NCBI GenBank assembly: GCA_946531975.1
Contig: CAMNAY010000035.1
Location: forward strand, 1-10,587
DNA length: 10,587 nucleotides
Source of the DNA: an uncultured Ruminococcus sp.
GTDB taxonomy: Bacteria; Bacillota; Clostridia; Oscillospirales; Ruminococcaceae
Direction: 5' to 3'
Position 1 is the first letter of the stretch, and each line of letters starts with the position of its first letter. A model generated the notes under the pieces. The model searched no databases and had not been told where the DNA came from. It was given only the letters and a program-made list of their open reading frames with translations. A program made the position numbers and the translations under genes. Positions 1 to 5,309 of the stretch are shown piece after piece.

Positions 1-84
1 CATCGAAGGTGCAGGCGCGGGCATCGAAGGTGCGGGCGCGGGCATCGAGGGTGCGGGCGCGGGCATCGAGGGCGCAGGCGGAAC
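1..84 (-). repeat. 21-bp tandem repeat encoding PAPAPSM
   Basis: Three full 21-bp units (1-21, 22-42, 43-63) and one diverged unit (64-84) are seen. They encode PAPAPSM three times and VPPAPSM once. Units differ only at synonymous third positions, apart from the diverged one. The array reaches the window edge, so its full copy number is unknown. It forms part of the flexible linker of the DUF6382-like protein. Confidence 0.9.
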
Positions 85-915
85 ATAGCTGTACGGATTC
101 TGCGATGCAGATGCAGGCATACTCATCGCGGCGGCATCGCAGGTGTCCTCCGGTGTTGCAATCGCAGGTACCGGATGCGGCGGGGCACTGACCGGTGCAG
201 GCGCAGGTGCCGGAAATACCGCCGGCGGAACTGCCGTCACACCGCTAACCGGAGCAGCAGGGCCGCTGCCGGCTGTCGGCATCCGGACCGGACGGGAACC
301 GCCGGTCGTTACCGGTACGCCGATTGAATCCTGTGTCTGCCTGACCGGCGGGACATGCAGATAATCACCGATCTCTGCCGCAGAGAAGACCTTGCGGACA
401 GAAAGCCAGTTCAGGAACTCTGAAATCTTGTCCTCGCCCTGTTCAGACGGACGCACCACAGCTCCGGTCACAATTTCCTTGATAAACCGGAGCATGTCCT
501 CATTTTCTTTCGGCGCATAGTTATTTTGCAGCGGGCAGAACACAAACTGCATCCGCTGCTGCTTATAGTTATAGAATACATAGTCGGTATCCATAACGAG
601 CTTTTGCAGCGTCAGGCGCTTCGCCTCCATTTCCATGAAGGTCTCGATCGTCTGCGCAGCAAGCCCCAGCACCTCCTCCTGAGAAAAGGCGCTGCGGGAA
701 AAATATTCCTTCAGGCGGAAGCAGCAGCTGACATCATAGCTGATCTTATAATGCGGAAGATCCTTGTCCGCAACCCGCAGCAGTCCGTCCGGAATCCTGC
801 GGTCCGCGCTGATGTCAAGCAGATCCAGCTCAGCAACGTTGATCTGCTCCTTTTTGGAGCATTTCAGCAGCAGTTCCGTTCTGCCCTTCCGCTTTTTCGT
901 ATACTTTAAATCCAT
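1..915 (-). CDS. DUF6382-like protein with Pro/Ala-rich linker, probable FHA protein (5' part, runs off left edge)
   Basis: 305 codons are visible, from an ATG at 913-915 to the window edge with no stop. Residues 1 to about 190 form a compact domain that I read as DUF6382-like: a start of the form MDLKY, a pattern resembling SYDVS at about 59-63, DTDYVFYNY near 109-117, then a hydrophobic strand and a CPLQ turn near 123-130. From about 195 the chain becomes a Pro/Ala/Val-rich linker, ending in PAPAPSM repeats. In known proteins this domain and linker usually precede a C-terminal FHA domain; here that part would lie beyond the edge. DUF6382 proteins occur in clostridial T7SS loci, where a role close to the EssB pseudokinase-like component is plausible (inference). 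The start lies 23 nt after the previous stop with only a weak SD (GGGG about 13 nt upstream), so translation may be coupled. The gene is confident; the domain name is moderately so. Confidence 0.75.
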   Translation of the reverse strand, partial: MDLKYTKKRKGRTELLLKCSKKEQINVAELDLLDISADRRIPDGLLRVADKDLPHYKISYDVSCCFRLKEYFSRSAFSQEEVLGLAAQTIETFMEMEAKRLTLQKLVMDTDYVFYNYKQQRMQFVFCPLQNNYAPKENEDMLRFIKEIVTGAVVRPSEQGEDKISEFLNWLSVRKVFSAAEIGDYLHVPPVRQTQDSIGVPVTTGGSRPVRMPTAGSGPAAPVSGVTAVPPAVFPAPAPAPVSAPPHPVPAIATPEDTCDAAAMSMPASASQNPYSYVPPAPSMPAPAPSMPAPAPSMPAPAPSM

Positions 916-938
916 ATTGCCGTGTTCAACCCCGTTCG

Positions 939-1262
939 TCAGCAAAATGTCCAGCTTGTGATGCTTTCAGCCTGCTCTGCACTTTCCTGCTGTGCTTTTT
1001 TATACACTGAATACGCTGCATCAAGCATATTCTGATATTGCTCCAGACGCTGATCCACCTGTGTCAGCGCACCGTCCGTCTCACGGAGTACATTCCACGA
1101 CGCGATCATCGCGTTATAATCCTCCGCGCGCCATGCAGCGTTTGCAGAGCGCAGCTCCGCAGTGATCTGTGTCAGCAGGGAAGTCCGCTCACTCCGGTAG
1201 GTACTGACCTTCGCGGCAGCGTCAGACAGTGCGTTCAGATCCACACGAATATACTGTCCCAT
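939..1262 (-). CDS. WXG100-like protein with degenerate motif (WRA)
   Basis: This 107-aa protein is almost wholly alpha-helical by composition. It has two long amphipathic helices around a central turn holding W44-R45-A46, exactly where WXG100 proteins carry W-x-G, so the Gly is replaced by Ala. The N-terminus (GQYIRVDLNALSDAAAKV) has the usual short strand followed by helix 1. The tail (residues 84-107) has no YxxxD/E secretion motif and ends in TSWTFC. An SD of the type GGGGAGGG lies 4 nt before the ATG. The gene starts 12 nt after the upstream WXG100 gene (1275-1577), so the two probably form a heterodimer in which only the partner supplies the YxxxE signal. That matches the EsxA/EsxB-type division of roles (inference). 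Confidence 0.85.
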   Translation of the reverse strand: MGQYIRVDLNALSDAAAKVSTYRSERTSLLTQITAELRSANAAWRAEDYNAMIASWNVLRETDGALTQVDQRLEQYQNMLDAAYSVYKKAQQESAEQAESITSWTFC

Positions 1263-1274
1263 GTTGCCCTCCCC

Positions 1275-1577
1275 TTAGTTGAATGCATCCGCGAGCGAGG
1301 TGCTCGCTTCTTCCGTCTGCTCATAACCCGCTGCGGCGCAGGTCTTCATAAACTGCACGAAATCCTGAATGTTCAGCTTCTGGGCCTCCAGAATCGGGCG
1401 GAGACTGCCGTTATAATACGAGACCACCGCATCGGCAGCCGCACCGTCCCACGTATTCCGCACACGGTTGACGGCTTCCGTCACAGGCTCAAGCTTGGAT
1501 TCCAGCGAACCGTTCAGGCGTTCCACATTGGACGCCGCCTGCGCAATTTGTCCGGTATCTACGTAAATCGTACTCAC
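1275..1577 (-). CDS. WXG100 family T7SS protein (WDG, YxxxE tail)
   Basis: This 100-aa protein has the classical WXG100 size and helical hairpin pattern. The motif W43-D44-G45 sits in the turn, and the tail has Y85-x-x-x-E89, the YxxxD/E-type export signal recognised by EssC/EccC motors. The C-terminal segment ends in SLADAFN, very close to the QLADAFR end of the WXG100 protein at 4387-4689, so the two are probably paralogues read by the same motor. The start is GTG (1575-1577), with GGGGAGG 8 nt upstream; no ATG lies near enough to compete. It sits 18 nt after the 72-aa gene and 12 nt before the WRA protein. It is either a substrate or a targeting partner for the lipase encoded upstream. Confidence 0.93.
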   Translation of the reverse strand: MSTIYVDTGQIAQAASNVERLNGSLESKLEPVTEAVNRVRNTWDGAAADAVVSYYNGSLRPILEAQKLNIQDFVQFMKTCAAAGYEQTEEASTSLADAFN

Positions 1578-1595
1578 TGCAAGCGCCTCCCCTGT

Positions 1596-1814
1596 TTATT
1601 CTTCTTCATCCTCGACATCCGTCGGGTCAACCTTCTCCAGCTTCTGCTTGGCTTCCCGGTATTTGTCAGCCCGTTCGCCGACCACTGCGGCGCATTTCTC
1701 GATGTCAATGCCCTCAAAATTTCCGGTATTCAGGCAGCTCCGGATCTCATCCAGCTCGCCGATAATGCTGCCCAGCTCAACAGAAATGCTGTGCAGTTCA
1801 CTTTGGAAATCCAT
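1596..1814 (-). CDS. Small helical T7SS-associated protein with acidic tail
   Basis: I do not recognise a named family in this 72-aa protein. It is predicted helical: one helix at about residues 3-28 rich in Leu/Ile/Glu, a Gly/Asn turn (LNTGNFEG, 28-35), and a second Lys/Glu/Ala-rich helix at about 38-60. It closes with an acidic tail (DPTDVEDEEE). There is no WXG motif, signal peptide or membrane segment. It begins 12 nt after the lipase gene, with a strong AGGAGGGG 3 nt before its ATG. Its size and position match the small helical partner or chaperone proteins (Lap/Tla type) that bind the helical targeting domain of LXG or reverse-LXG effectors. That role is inferred from context only. Confidence 0.8.
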   Translation of the reverse strand: MDFQSELHSISVELGSIIGELDEIRSCLNTGNFEGIDIEKCAAVVGERADKYREAKQKLEKVDPTDVEDEEE

Positions 1815-1826
1815 ATGCCCCTCCTG

Positions 1827-3476
1827 TCAGCCGAATTGCGAAAGCAGACTGCTTTCCGCCTGTTCAAAGCGCGTTGCGGTATCATTCAGATATGCGGCGC
1901 AGCGCTGAAGTCTGGTTGAATAGCAGATCTTCATATCCGCACTGGCAGCATAGATCAGTGCCTTCAGATCCTTCAGCTTTGCAAGGCGGTAGAGACCGCT
2001 GAGACGGTCATCCAGCGCGCTCAGTCTGCTGTTGACCGCATTCAGCCGTTCTGCCAGCGCACGCAGATCCTGTGTATGCAGCCGGATGATATTATGCGAT
2101 GCACAATACTGCTGCGCGGTGCGGTATCCGGCATTGAACACATACCGGAAGCCGTCTCTCAGCTTTCCGTAAAGATCGGCACAGAAGGCGCCGAACCGGG
2201 CAAGTGCCGCACCCGCATGGACTGCAGCGTCGGTCACAATCGACACCAGGTTCACGATGTTCAGGATCACATCGGCAAGCGGCATTGCGACCGCCGAGAC
2301 AACCGTCGTTCCGATCACGGCGATCAGCTCCGTCGCTGCCCGCTGAAGGATCGTATCCTCGCCGATGCCGCTCTCCGCAAGTCCCTTGAGCCAGTCGTGA
2401 ATCGTTCCGACAATGACGATCTGTCCCTCCGGTGAAAGCAGCTCCGTCGTGAGATAATGCATATCCGGACCCAGAAGCTGAAGCAGCTCTGCCGCAGATG
2501 CATCCTCTCCCATCAGACCGGTCTGCTGACCGCCCATGGCACGCTCTGCCAGTGCCATCAGCGCATGGCAGACTGCCCGCCGCTCATCCTGCGGCAGCTT
2601 CATCACCGTCATGCTGAGACGTTCCGCAAGAACCGAAAGCTCCTTGCGGTGATCCGTCAGGTCATTGTAGTGACCGTGTTCGTAGTCGTACAGATTCTCG
2701 ATCTCATGCGAGCCGAGAAACCCGTTGGTACCGGTATTGATCAGATACCGGTGATCCTCCGGAACAATCGGATTGCCCAGCACATTCACATAGTCGTTGT
2801 TGCCGCGGATCGTATACATTCTTTCGCAGCGGTTGTTGAATTCCTCCTCGCCGAGCAGATCCCTGAAATAGTCCGCTGCTTCGGGCGAGAAGCCCTGTCC
2901 GTCGAGCGAAATCAGCGTGTCAACCAGATAACCGTAGCGGGAGGCAAGCATCGCATACTGTCCCTGATTGCCGCCCTTGGAATGTCCGGTCAGATAGACA
3001 TTCGTATCACTGTTGACATGGAGACCTTCCATAACAGAATCCAGATATCTGCATCCCGCCTCCTCATAGGGCGTCGAAATGCTTGCCAGACCGTGACCGT
3101 TGTCATACCAGCGCCCGTCGCCGGTGCCGCGGTAGGCGACATAGACATCCTGCGCGTGTTCGGGGCTGTCTCCGCTGTAAAACGCACAGCCGATTGCGCC
3201 GGTGTAATCGCCGCCCATATGGTCGCTGTACGAATACAGGTGCAGCCCTGCAACCTCCGAGTTCGGATTCGAGTGCAGATATGTCATAATGCGGTCGTAA
3301 TGGCCCTGCTCATCCGCAGCGAGTGTGGAGCGGTCGATCGCATTCATGACCTCCTCAAATGTCGGCGCATCGGTATCGAAGTTTTCGGGACAGGTGTTGA
3401 GATACATGAATGTATCGAGAATCATGCTGGTATCGGTCTGACCTGAGATCTCAGGCGGGAATGTCTGAGCTGCCAT
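1827..3476 (-). CDS. Alpha/beta-hydrolase (lipase-like, Mbeg1/DUF2974-type) with C-terminal LXG/WXG-like helical domain; candidate T7SS effector
   Basis: Residues about 20-300 of this 549-aa protein form an alpha/beta-hydrolase. An oxyanion-type RGTGD lies at 116-120 and a nucleophile elbow G164-H-S166-K-G-G169. A probable catalytic Asp228 follows in GNNDYVNVLG and a His257 in GSHEIENLY. Family resemblance is to Mbeg1-like/DUF2974 hydrolases, which are lipase relatives. Residues about 381-428 are strongly hydrophobic (two possible membrane segments). Residues about 460-549 are a two-helix domain with heptad-like Leu/Ala spacing (IRLHTQDLRALAERL; AAYLNDTATRFEQAE), like LXG or WXG targeting domains but at the C-terminus. 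No Sec signal is seen. GGAGGTGA precedes the ATG by 6 nt and contains the stop of the lipoprotein-like gene. Gene order (lipoprotein, lipase, small helical partners) resembles the S. aureus TslA reverse-LXG lipase. A T7SS-exported (phospho)lipase is the best guess; an intracellular housekeeping hydrolase is the alternative. Confidence 0.85.
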   Translation of the reverse strand: MAAQTFPPEISGQTDTSMILDTFMYLNTCPENFDTDAPTFEEVMNAIDRSTLAADEQGHYDRIMTYLHSNPNSEVAGLHLYSYSDHMGGDYTGAIGCAFYSGDSPEHAQDVYVAYRGTGDGRWYDNGHGLASISTPYEEAGCRYLDSVMEGLHVNSDTNVYLTGHSKGGNQGQYAMLASRYGYLVDTLISLDGQGFSPEAADYFRDLLGEEEFNNRCERMYTIRGNNDYVNVLGNPIVPEDHRYLINTGTNGFLGSHEIENLYDYEHGHYNDLTDHRKELSVLAERLSMTVMKLPQDERRAVCHALMALAERAMGGQQTGLMGEDASAAELLQLLGPDMHYLTTELLSPEGQIVIVGTIHDWLKGLAESGIGEDTILQRAATELIAVIGTTVVSAVAMPLADVILNIVNLVSIVTDAAVHAGAALARFGAFCADLYGKLRDGFRYVFNAGYRTAQQYCASHNIIRLHTQDLRALAERLNAVNSRLSALDDRLSGLYRLAKLKDLKALIYAASADMKICYSTRLQRCAAYLNDTATRFEQAESSLLSQFG

Positions 3477-3482
3477 GAATGC

Positions 3483-4205
3483 TCACCTCCATCTGTGGAT
3501 ATCGGTTTCAAACGATCCGTCAACGGAAAGCGTGCCGGATGTCTCGCACCATTTGCCCCTGCGGTCCCATTCATAGCGGTCGGATGATGTCTGAATGGAA
3601 TCGTAAGCCTGCTGATCGCTGACATAGCAGACTGCAAATCTTGCCGCGATCCGATGCGCCTTCAGCTGTTCTGCAAGCGCATCCATTTCCGCGTCCTTCT
3701 GCTCTGTGCCGTGCGAGGGCGGCAGGAGCAGCAGTGCATTGATATCCGCACGCTTCTGCCCGGCATATTCCTCGAAGCTCATCTGCGCATCGAAGATATC
3801 TGCCAGCGCCGTGCGTTCATTGACGCTGTAAATCACGCGGCAGGTGCCGTACACCGCCTGTGCGGATTCTGTCAGCACACGCGCTGTCTGCGGTGCGTAC
3901 TTCACCGCAACATAGTTATCCAGATACCGGATGCTGCCGTCCTCATTGCGGAGCGCAGAGACAAGAATCCGGCTGTCGGGAGCATCGGCTGCGGAAACAT
4001 AAATCCGCAGAGAAGATGCGGTCGGCTGAAAATCGTCGATCGGTTCTGTATATACAAAATCCATTCCGTATTTTTCCTGCATGTACGTCACGCAGGCATC
4101 GACGGAAAACGCTTCTTTTCTATGAAACATACATCCATACACTCCCAAACAAGTTATTGCTGTGACGGACAGCAGTGCCAGCTTTCGCGCACAGTGTCTG
4201 ATCAT
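3483..4205 (-). CDS. Putative lipoprotein (possible immunity partner of the downstream hydrolase)
   Basis: I chose the ATG at 4203-4205 (240 aa) because GGAGGAGAC ends 4 nt before it; a longer reading from 4232 lacks an SD and puts a charged stretch ahead of the signal peptide. Residues 1-24 form a signal sequence: basic MIRHCARK, then hydrophobic LALLSVTAITCLGVYG, then Cys25. The lipobox is VYGC, with an unusual Tyr at -2, so lipidation is likely but not certain. The mature part mixes short strands and helices (FVYTEPIDDF, LRIYVSAADAP, LDNYVAVKY, an all-Leu/Pro stretch near LLLLPPSHG, and KAHRIAARFAVCYVSD). I recognise no catalytic motif. It ends only 6 nt before the lipase gene. By analogy with lipoprotein immunity to T7SS lipases (TilA), it could protect the outer membrane face from the hydrolase; this is inference from position and topology. 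Confidence 0.8.
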   Translation of the reverse strand: MIRHCARKLALLSVTAITCLGVYGCMFHRKEAFSVDACVTYMQEKYGMDFVYTEPIDDFQPTASSLRIYVSAADAPDSRILVSALRNEDGSIRYLDNYVAVKYAPQTARVLTESAQAVYGTCRVIYSVNERTALADIFDAQMSFEEYAGQKRADINALLLLPPSHGTEQKDAEMDALAEQLKAHRIAARFAVCYVSDQQAYDSIQTSSDRYEWDRRGKWCETSGTLSVDGSFETDIHRWR

Positions 4206-4264
4206 TGAAGTCTCCTCCGGTTTTGGGTCCATTGCAGTTCAAGGCGGTCCGGTGTCGGAGAATG

Positions 4265-4290
4265 CCCGCAGCGCAAAGAGCGCGTGCGGG
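4265..4290 (-). other. Compact GC-rich hairpin upstream of the lipoprotein-like gene
   Basis: CCCGCAGCGC (4265-4274) pairs with GCGC and TGCGGG (4280-4290), with a single bulged G and a 5-nt loop. On the minus strand it follows the longer hairpin by 14 nt and is followed by no U-run. The pair of hairpins looks like an RNA processing or attenuation element. No protein-binding or ligand role can be read from sequence. Confidence 0.65.
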
Positions 4291-4304
4291 GACTTTGCCG
4301 GTTT

Positions 4305-4365
4305 GGTGAATGCGCGCAGAGCCGCAGCATCCGCGCCGCGGCTCTGCACAGCGCGCAAATTCACC
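4305..4365 (-). other. Long bulged hairpin after the WXG100 gene
   Basis: The arms are GGTGAAT-GCGCGC-AGAGCCGC (4305-4325) and their complement in 4338-4365. All 21 bp pair, interrupted only by a 2-nt bulge (4357-4358) and a 5-nt bulge (4346-4350); the loop is 12 nt. On the minus strand no U-run follows, so it is not a textbook intrinsic terminator. It lies 22 nt past the WXG100 stop. It could stabilise the 3' end of the abundant essC-to-WXG100 message or act as a partial terminator, lowering expression of the block downstream. Confidence 0.75.
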
Positions 4366-4386
4366 GAAAGGAAAAAGCTGCCCGGA

Positions 4387-4689
4387 TCAGCGGAATGCGT
4401 CAGCGAGCTGGGTTGCTGAGTTCTCGACCGTATCGTAAGCATCAGCAACATTCGTGTTCAGGAAGCGGACATAATTGTCGATGAGATCCTGATACTGCTG
4501 GAAATATTTCTGGGCGAACGAGTCAAAAGAAGCTTTGGTTGCTTCATATGCTTCACCGGTCCAGATACGGCCCAGAGCGTTGATTTCAGCCTGGCTTTCA
4601 TTCAGTGTATCACGAAGTTTCAAATTCAGTGCATTGAGAGCAGATGCAATTTCACGTACCTGATCGGTACTAAGTGTTATACGTGGCAT
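4387..4689 (-). CDS. WXG100 family T7SS protein (WTG, YxxxE tail), EsxA/EsxB-like
   Basis: A canonical WXG100 protein of 100 aa: helix 1 at about 8-40, the turn motif W43-T44-G45, helix 2 at about 46-80, then a tail with Y85-D-T-V-E89 matching the YxxxD/E export signal. It ends in LADAFR, almost the same as the tail of the WXG100 protein at 1275-1577. GGAGGAG sits 5 nt before the ATG, and that SD abuts the TAA of the preceding gene (12-nt gap), so the two WXG100 proteins are co-translated in a pair. It is likely the signal-bearing subunit of a heterodimer exported by EssC, and probably abundant. No signal peptide is present, as expected. Confidence 0.95.
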   Translation of the reverse strand: MPRITLSTDQVREIASALNALNLKLRDTLNESQAEINALGRIWTGEAYEATKASFDSFAQKYFQQYQDLIDNYVRFLNTNVADAYDTVENSATQLADAFR

Positions 4690-4701
4690 AATAACTCCTC
4701 C

Positions 4702-5004
4702 TTAATTCGCAAGTTTCTTGACCTGCGAGATATTGTCTTCCATGCGCTGCGTATAGAGCTGACTCTGCTTCATAAGCGTCTCGCTGTCAACCTGAAGCTT
4801 TTCGGACATTCTCTGGAGGTCGTCAGTCAAGCCCTGAATCTGTGCGACATAAGCAAGATTGTCCGGCGACTCCCATGCCGATCCCATTGTCTCAGCACGC
4901 TGCATCAGCTGCTTGCTGATCTCAGCATACCGCTGAGAAAAGTCGCTCAGCTTCGCAGCTGCCTCGTTGAGTCCTTGCGAATCAACTGAAAACTGTTTTC
5001 CCAT
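4702..5004 (-). CDS. WXG100 family T7SS protein with variant motif (WES)
   Basis: This 100-aa protein is two helices joined by a turn containing W44-E45-S46, so the Gly of WXG is Ser. The N-terminus (MGKQFSVDSQGLNEAAAKL) is typical for the family: a short strand followed by helix 1. The tail has Tyr at about 87 followed by Glu at +5, not +4, so no proper YxxxD/E is present. That fits the subunit without the export signal, pairing with the WTG protein encoded 12 nt downstream. AAGGAGG lies 9 nt before the ATG. It follows esaB after 41 nt, in the order motor, EsaB, WXG100 pair. Confidence 0.92.
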   Translation of the reverse strand: MGKQFSVDSQGLNEAAAKLSDFSQRYAEISKQLMQRAETMGSAWESPDNLAYVAQIQGLTDDLQRMSEKLQVDSETLMKQSQLYTQRMEDNISQVKKLAN

Positions 5005-5045
5005 TTGTTCATTCCTCCTTAGCAGAATAAAATAGAATTGGGTTT

Positions 5046-5309
5046 TTATATCAATATGAGCCGCGAGCCGTTGCAGATTCCCTGCTCTGCCGCAGTCATA
5101 TTAATATCATAGATCGCACCGGTTTCCGCGCTGCAAAGCACACTCTGCACCGAAGGCCGGTATGCCCCTTCGGTCAGCTCGGCAGCAAGCGCCGAGATCA
5201 GCGGTACCAGTGCTCCGACGAAGCTGTCCGCCGGAACACGGACATCAAACCGTTTCTGTGCAGCAGGAACCTGCACCTCAATCAGAAACTTTTTAGCCAT
5301 CGGATTCAT
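5046..5309 (-). CDS. esaB: EsaB/YukD-like ubiquitin-fold T7SS accessory protein
   Basis: A small protein of 87 aa from the ATG at 5309, or 84 aa from a second ATG at 5300. I prefer 5309 because GGAAGG lies 5 nt upstream of it; the second ATG (MAKKF) looks more like the family's N-terminus and cannot be excluded. The pattern is beta-grasp: strand 1 (KFLIEVQVP), strand 2 (KRFDVRVPA), a helix at about 30-45 (FVGALVPLISALAAEL), then the ending TAAEQGICNGSRLILI, whose G-[IL]-x-[ND]-G-x-x-L pattern is the hallmark of YukD/EsaB. Known members are cytoplasmic and needed for, or regulate, T7b secretion. The start overlaps the end of essC by 17 nt (8 nt for the shorter form), implying translational coupling. 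Confidence 0.88.
   Translation of the reverse strand: MNPMAKKFLIEVQVPAAQKRFDVRVPADSFVGALVPLISALAAELTEGAYRPSVQSVLCSAETGAIYDINMTAAEQGICNGSRLILI

Larger units (their letters stand above)
4206..4386 (-). other. 181-bp structured intergenic region
   Basis: No coding frame on either strand is convincing here. The stretch separates the WXG100 gene from the lipoprotein-like gene, while all other gaps between intact genes are 41 nt or less. It holds two strong hairpins, listed separately, and the SD of the lipoprotein gene (4210-4218). No sigma-A-type promoter with good -35 and -10 boxes is apparent on the minus strand. Confidence 0.7.

Noticed and set aside
1..84. 21-bp repeats as a CRISPR array or integration site
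   Set aside because: Units are directly adjacent without spacers and are in frame within a coding sequence.
526..909. Plus-strand 127-aa ORF near the left edge
   Set aside because: It is antisense to the DUF6382-like frame, which is open for 305 codons and has a recognisable domain pattern and linker.
2457..3446. Plus-strand 329-aa ORF opposite the hydrolase
   Set aside because: Same codon-register shadow effect; the minus strand carries a recognisable catalytic triad and SD.
4206..4232. Upstream ATG (4232) as the start of the lipoprotein-like protein
   Set aside because: It lacks an SD and would add nine charged or polar residues before the signal peptide; the ATG at 4205 has a strong GGAGGAG.
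4305..4365. Long hairpin as an intrinsic terminator
   Set aside because: No U-run follows on either strand; only the stem is supported.
4162..4419. Plus-strand 85-aa ORF spanning the hairpin gap
   Set aside because: It overlaps the lipoprotein and WXG100 genes at both ends, and its middle is the hairpin sequence.
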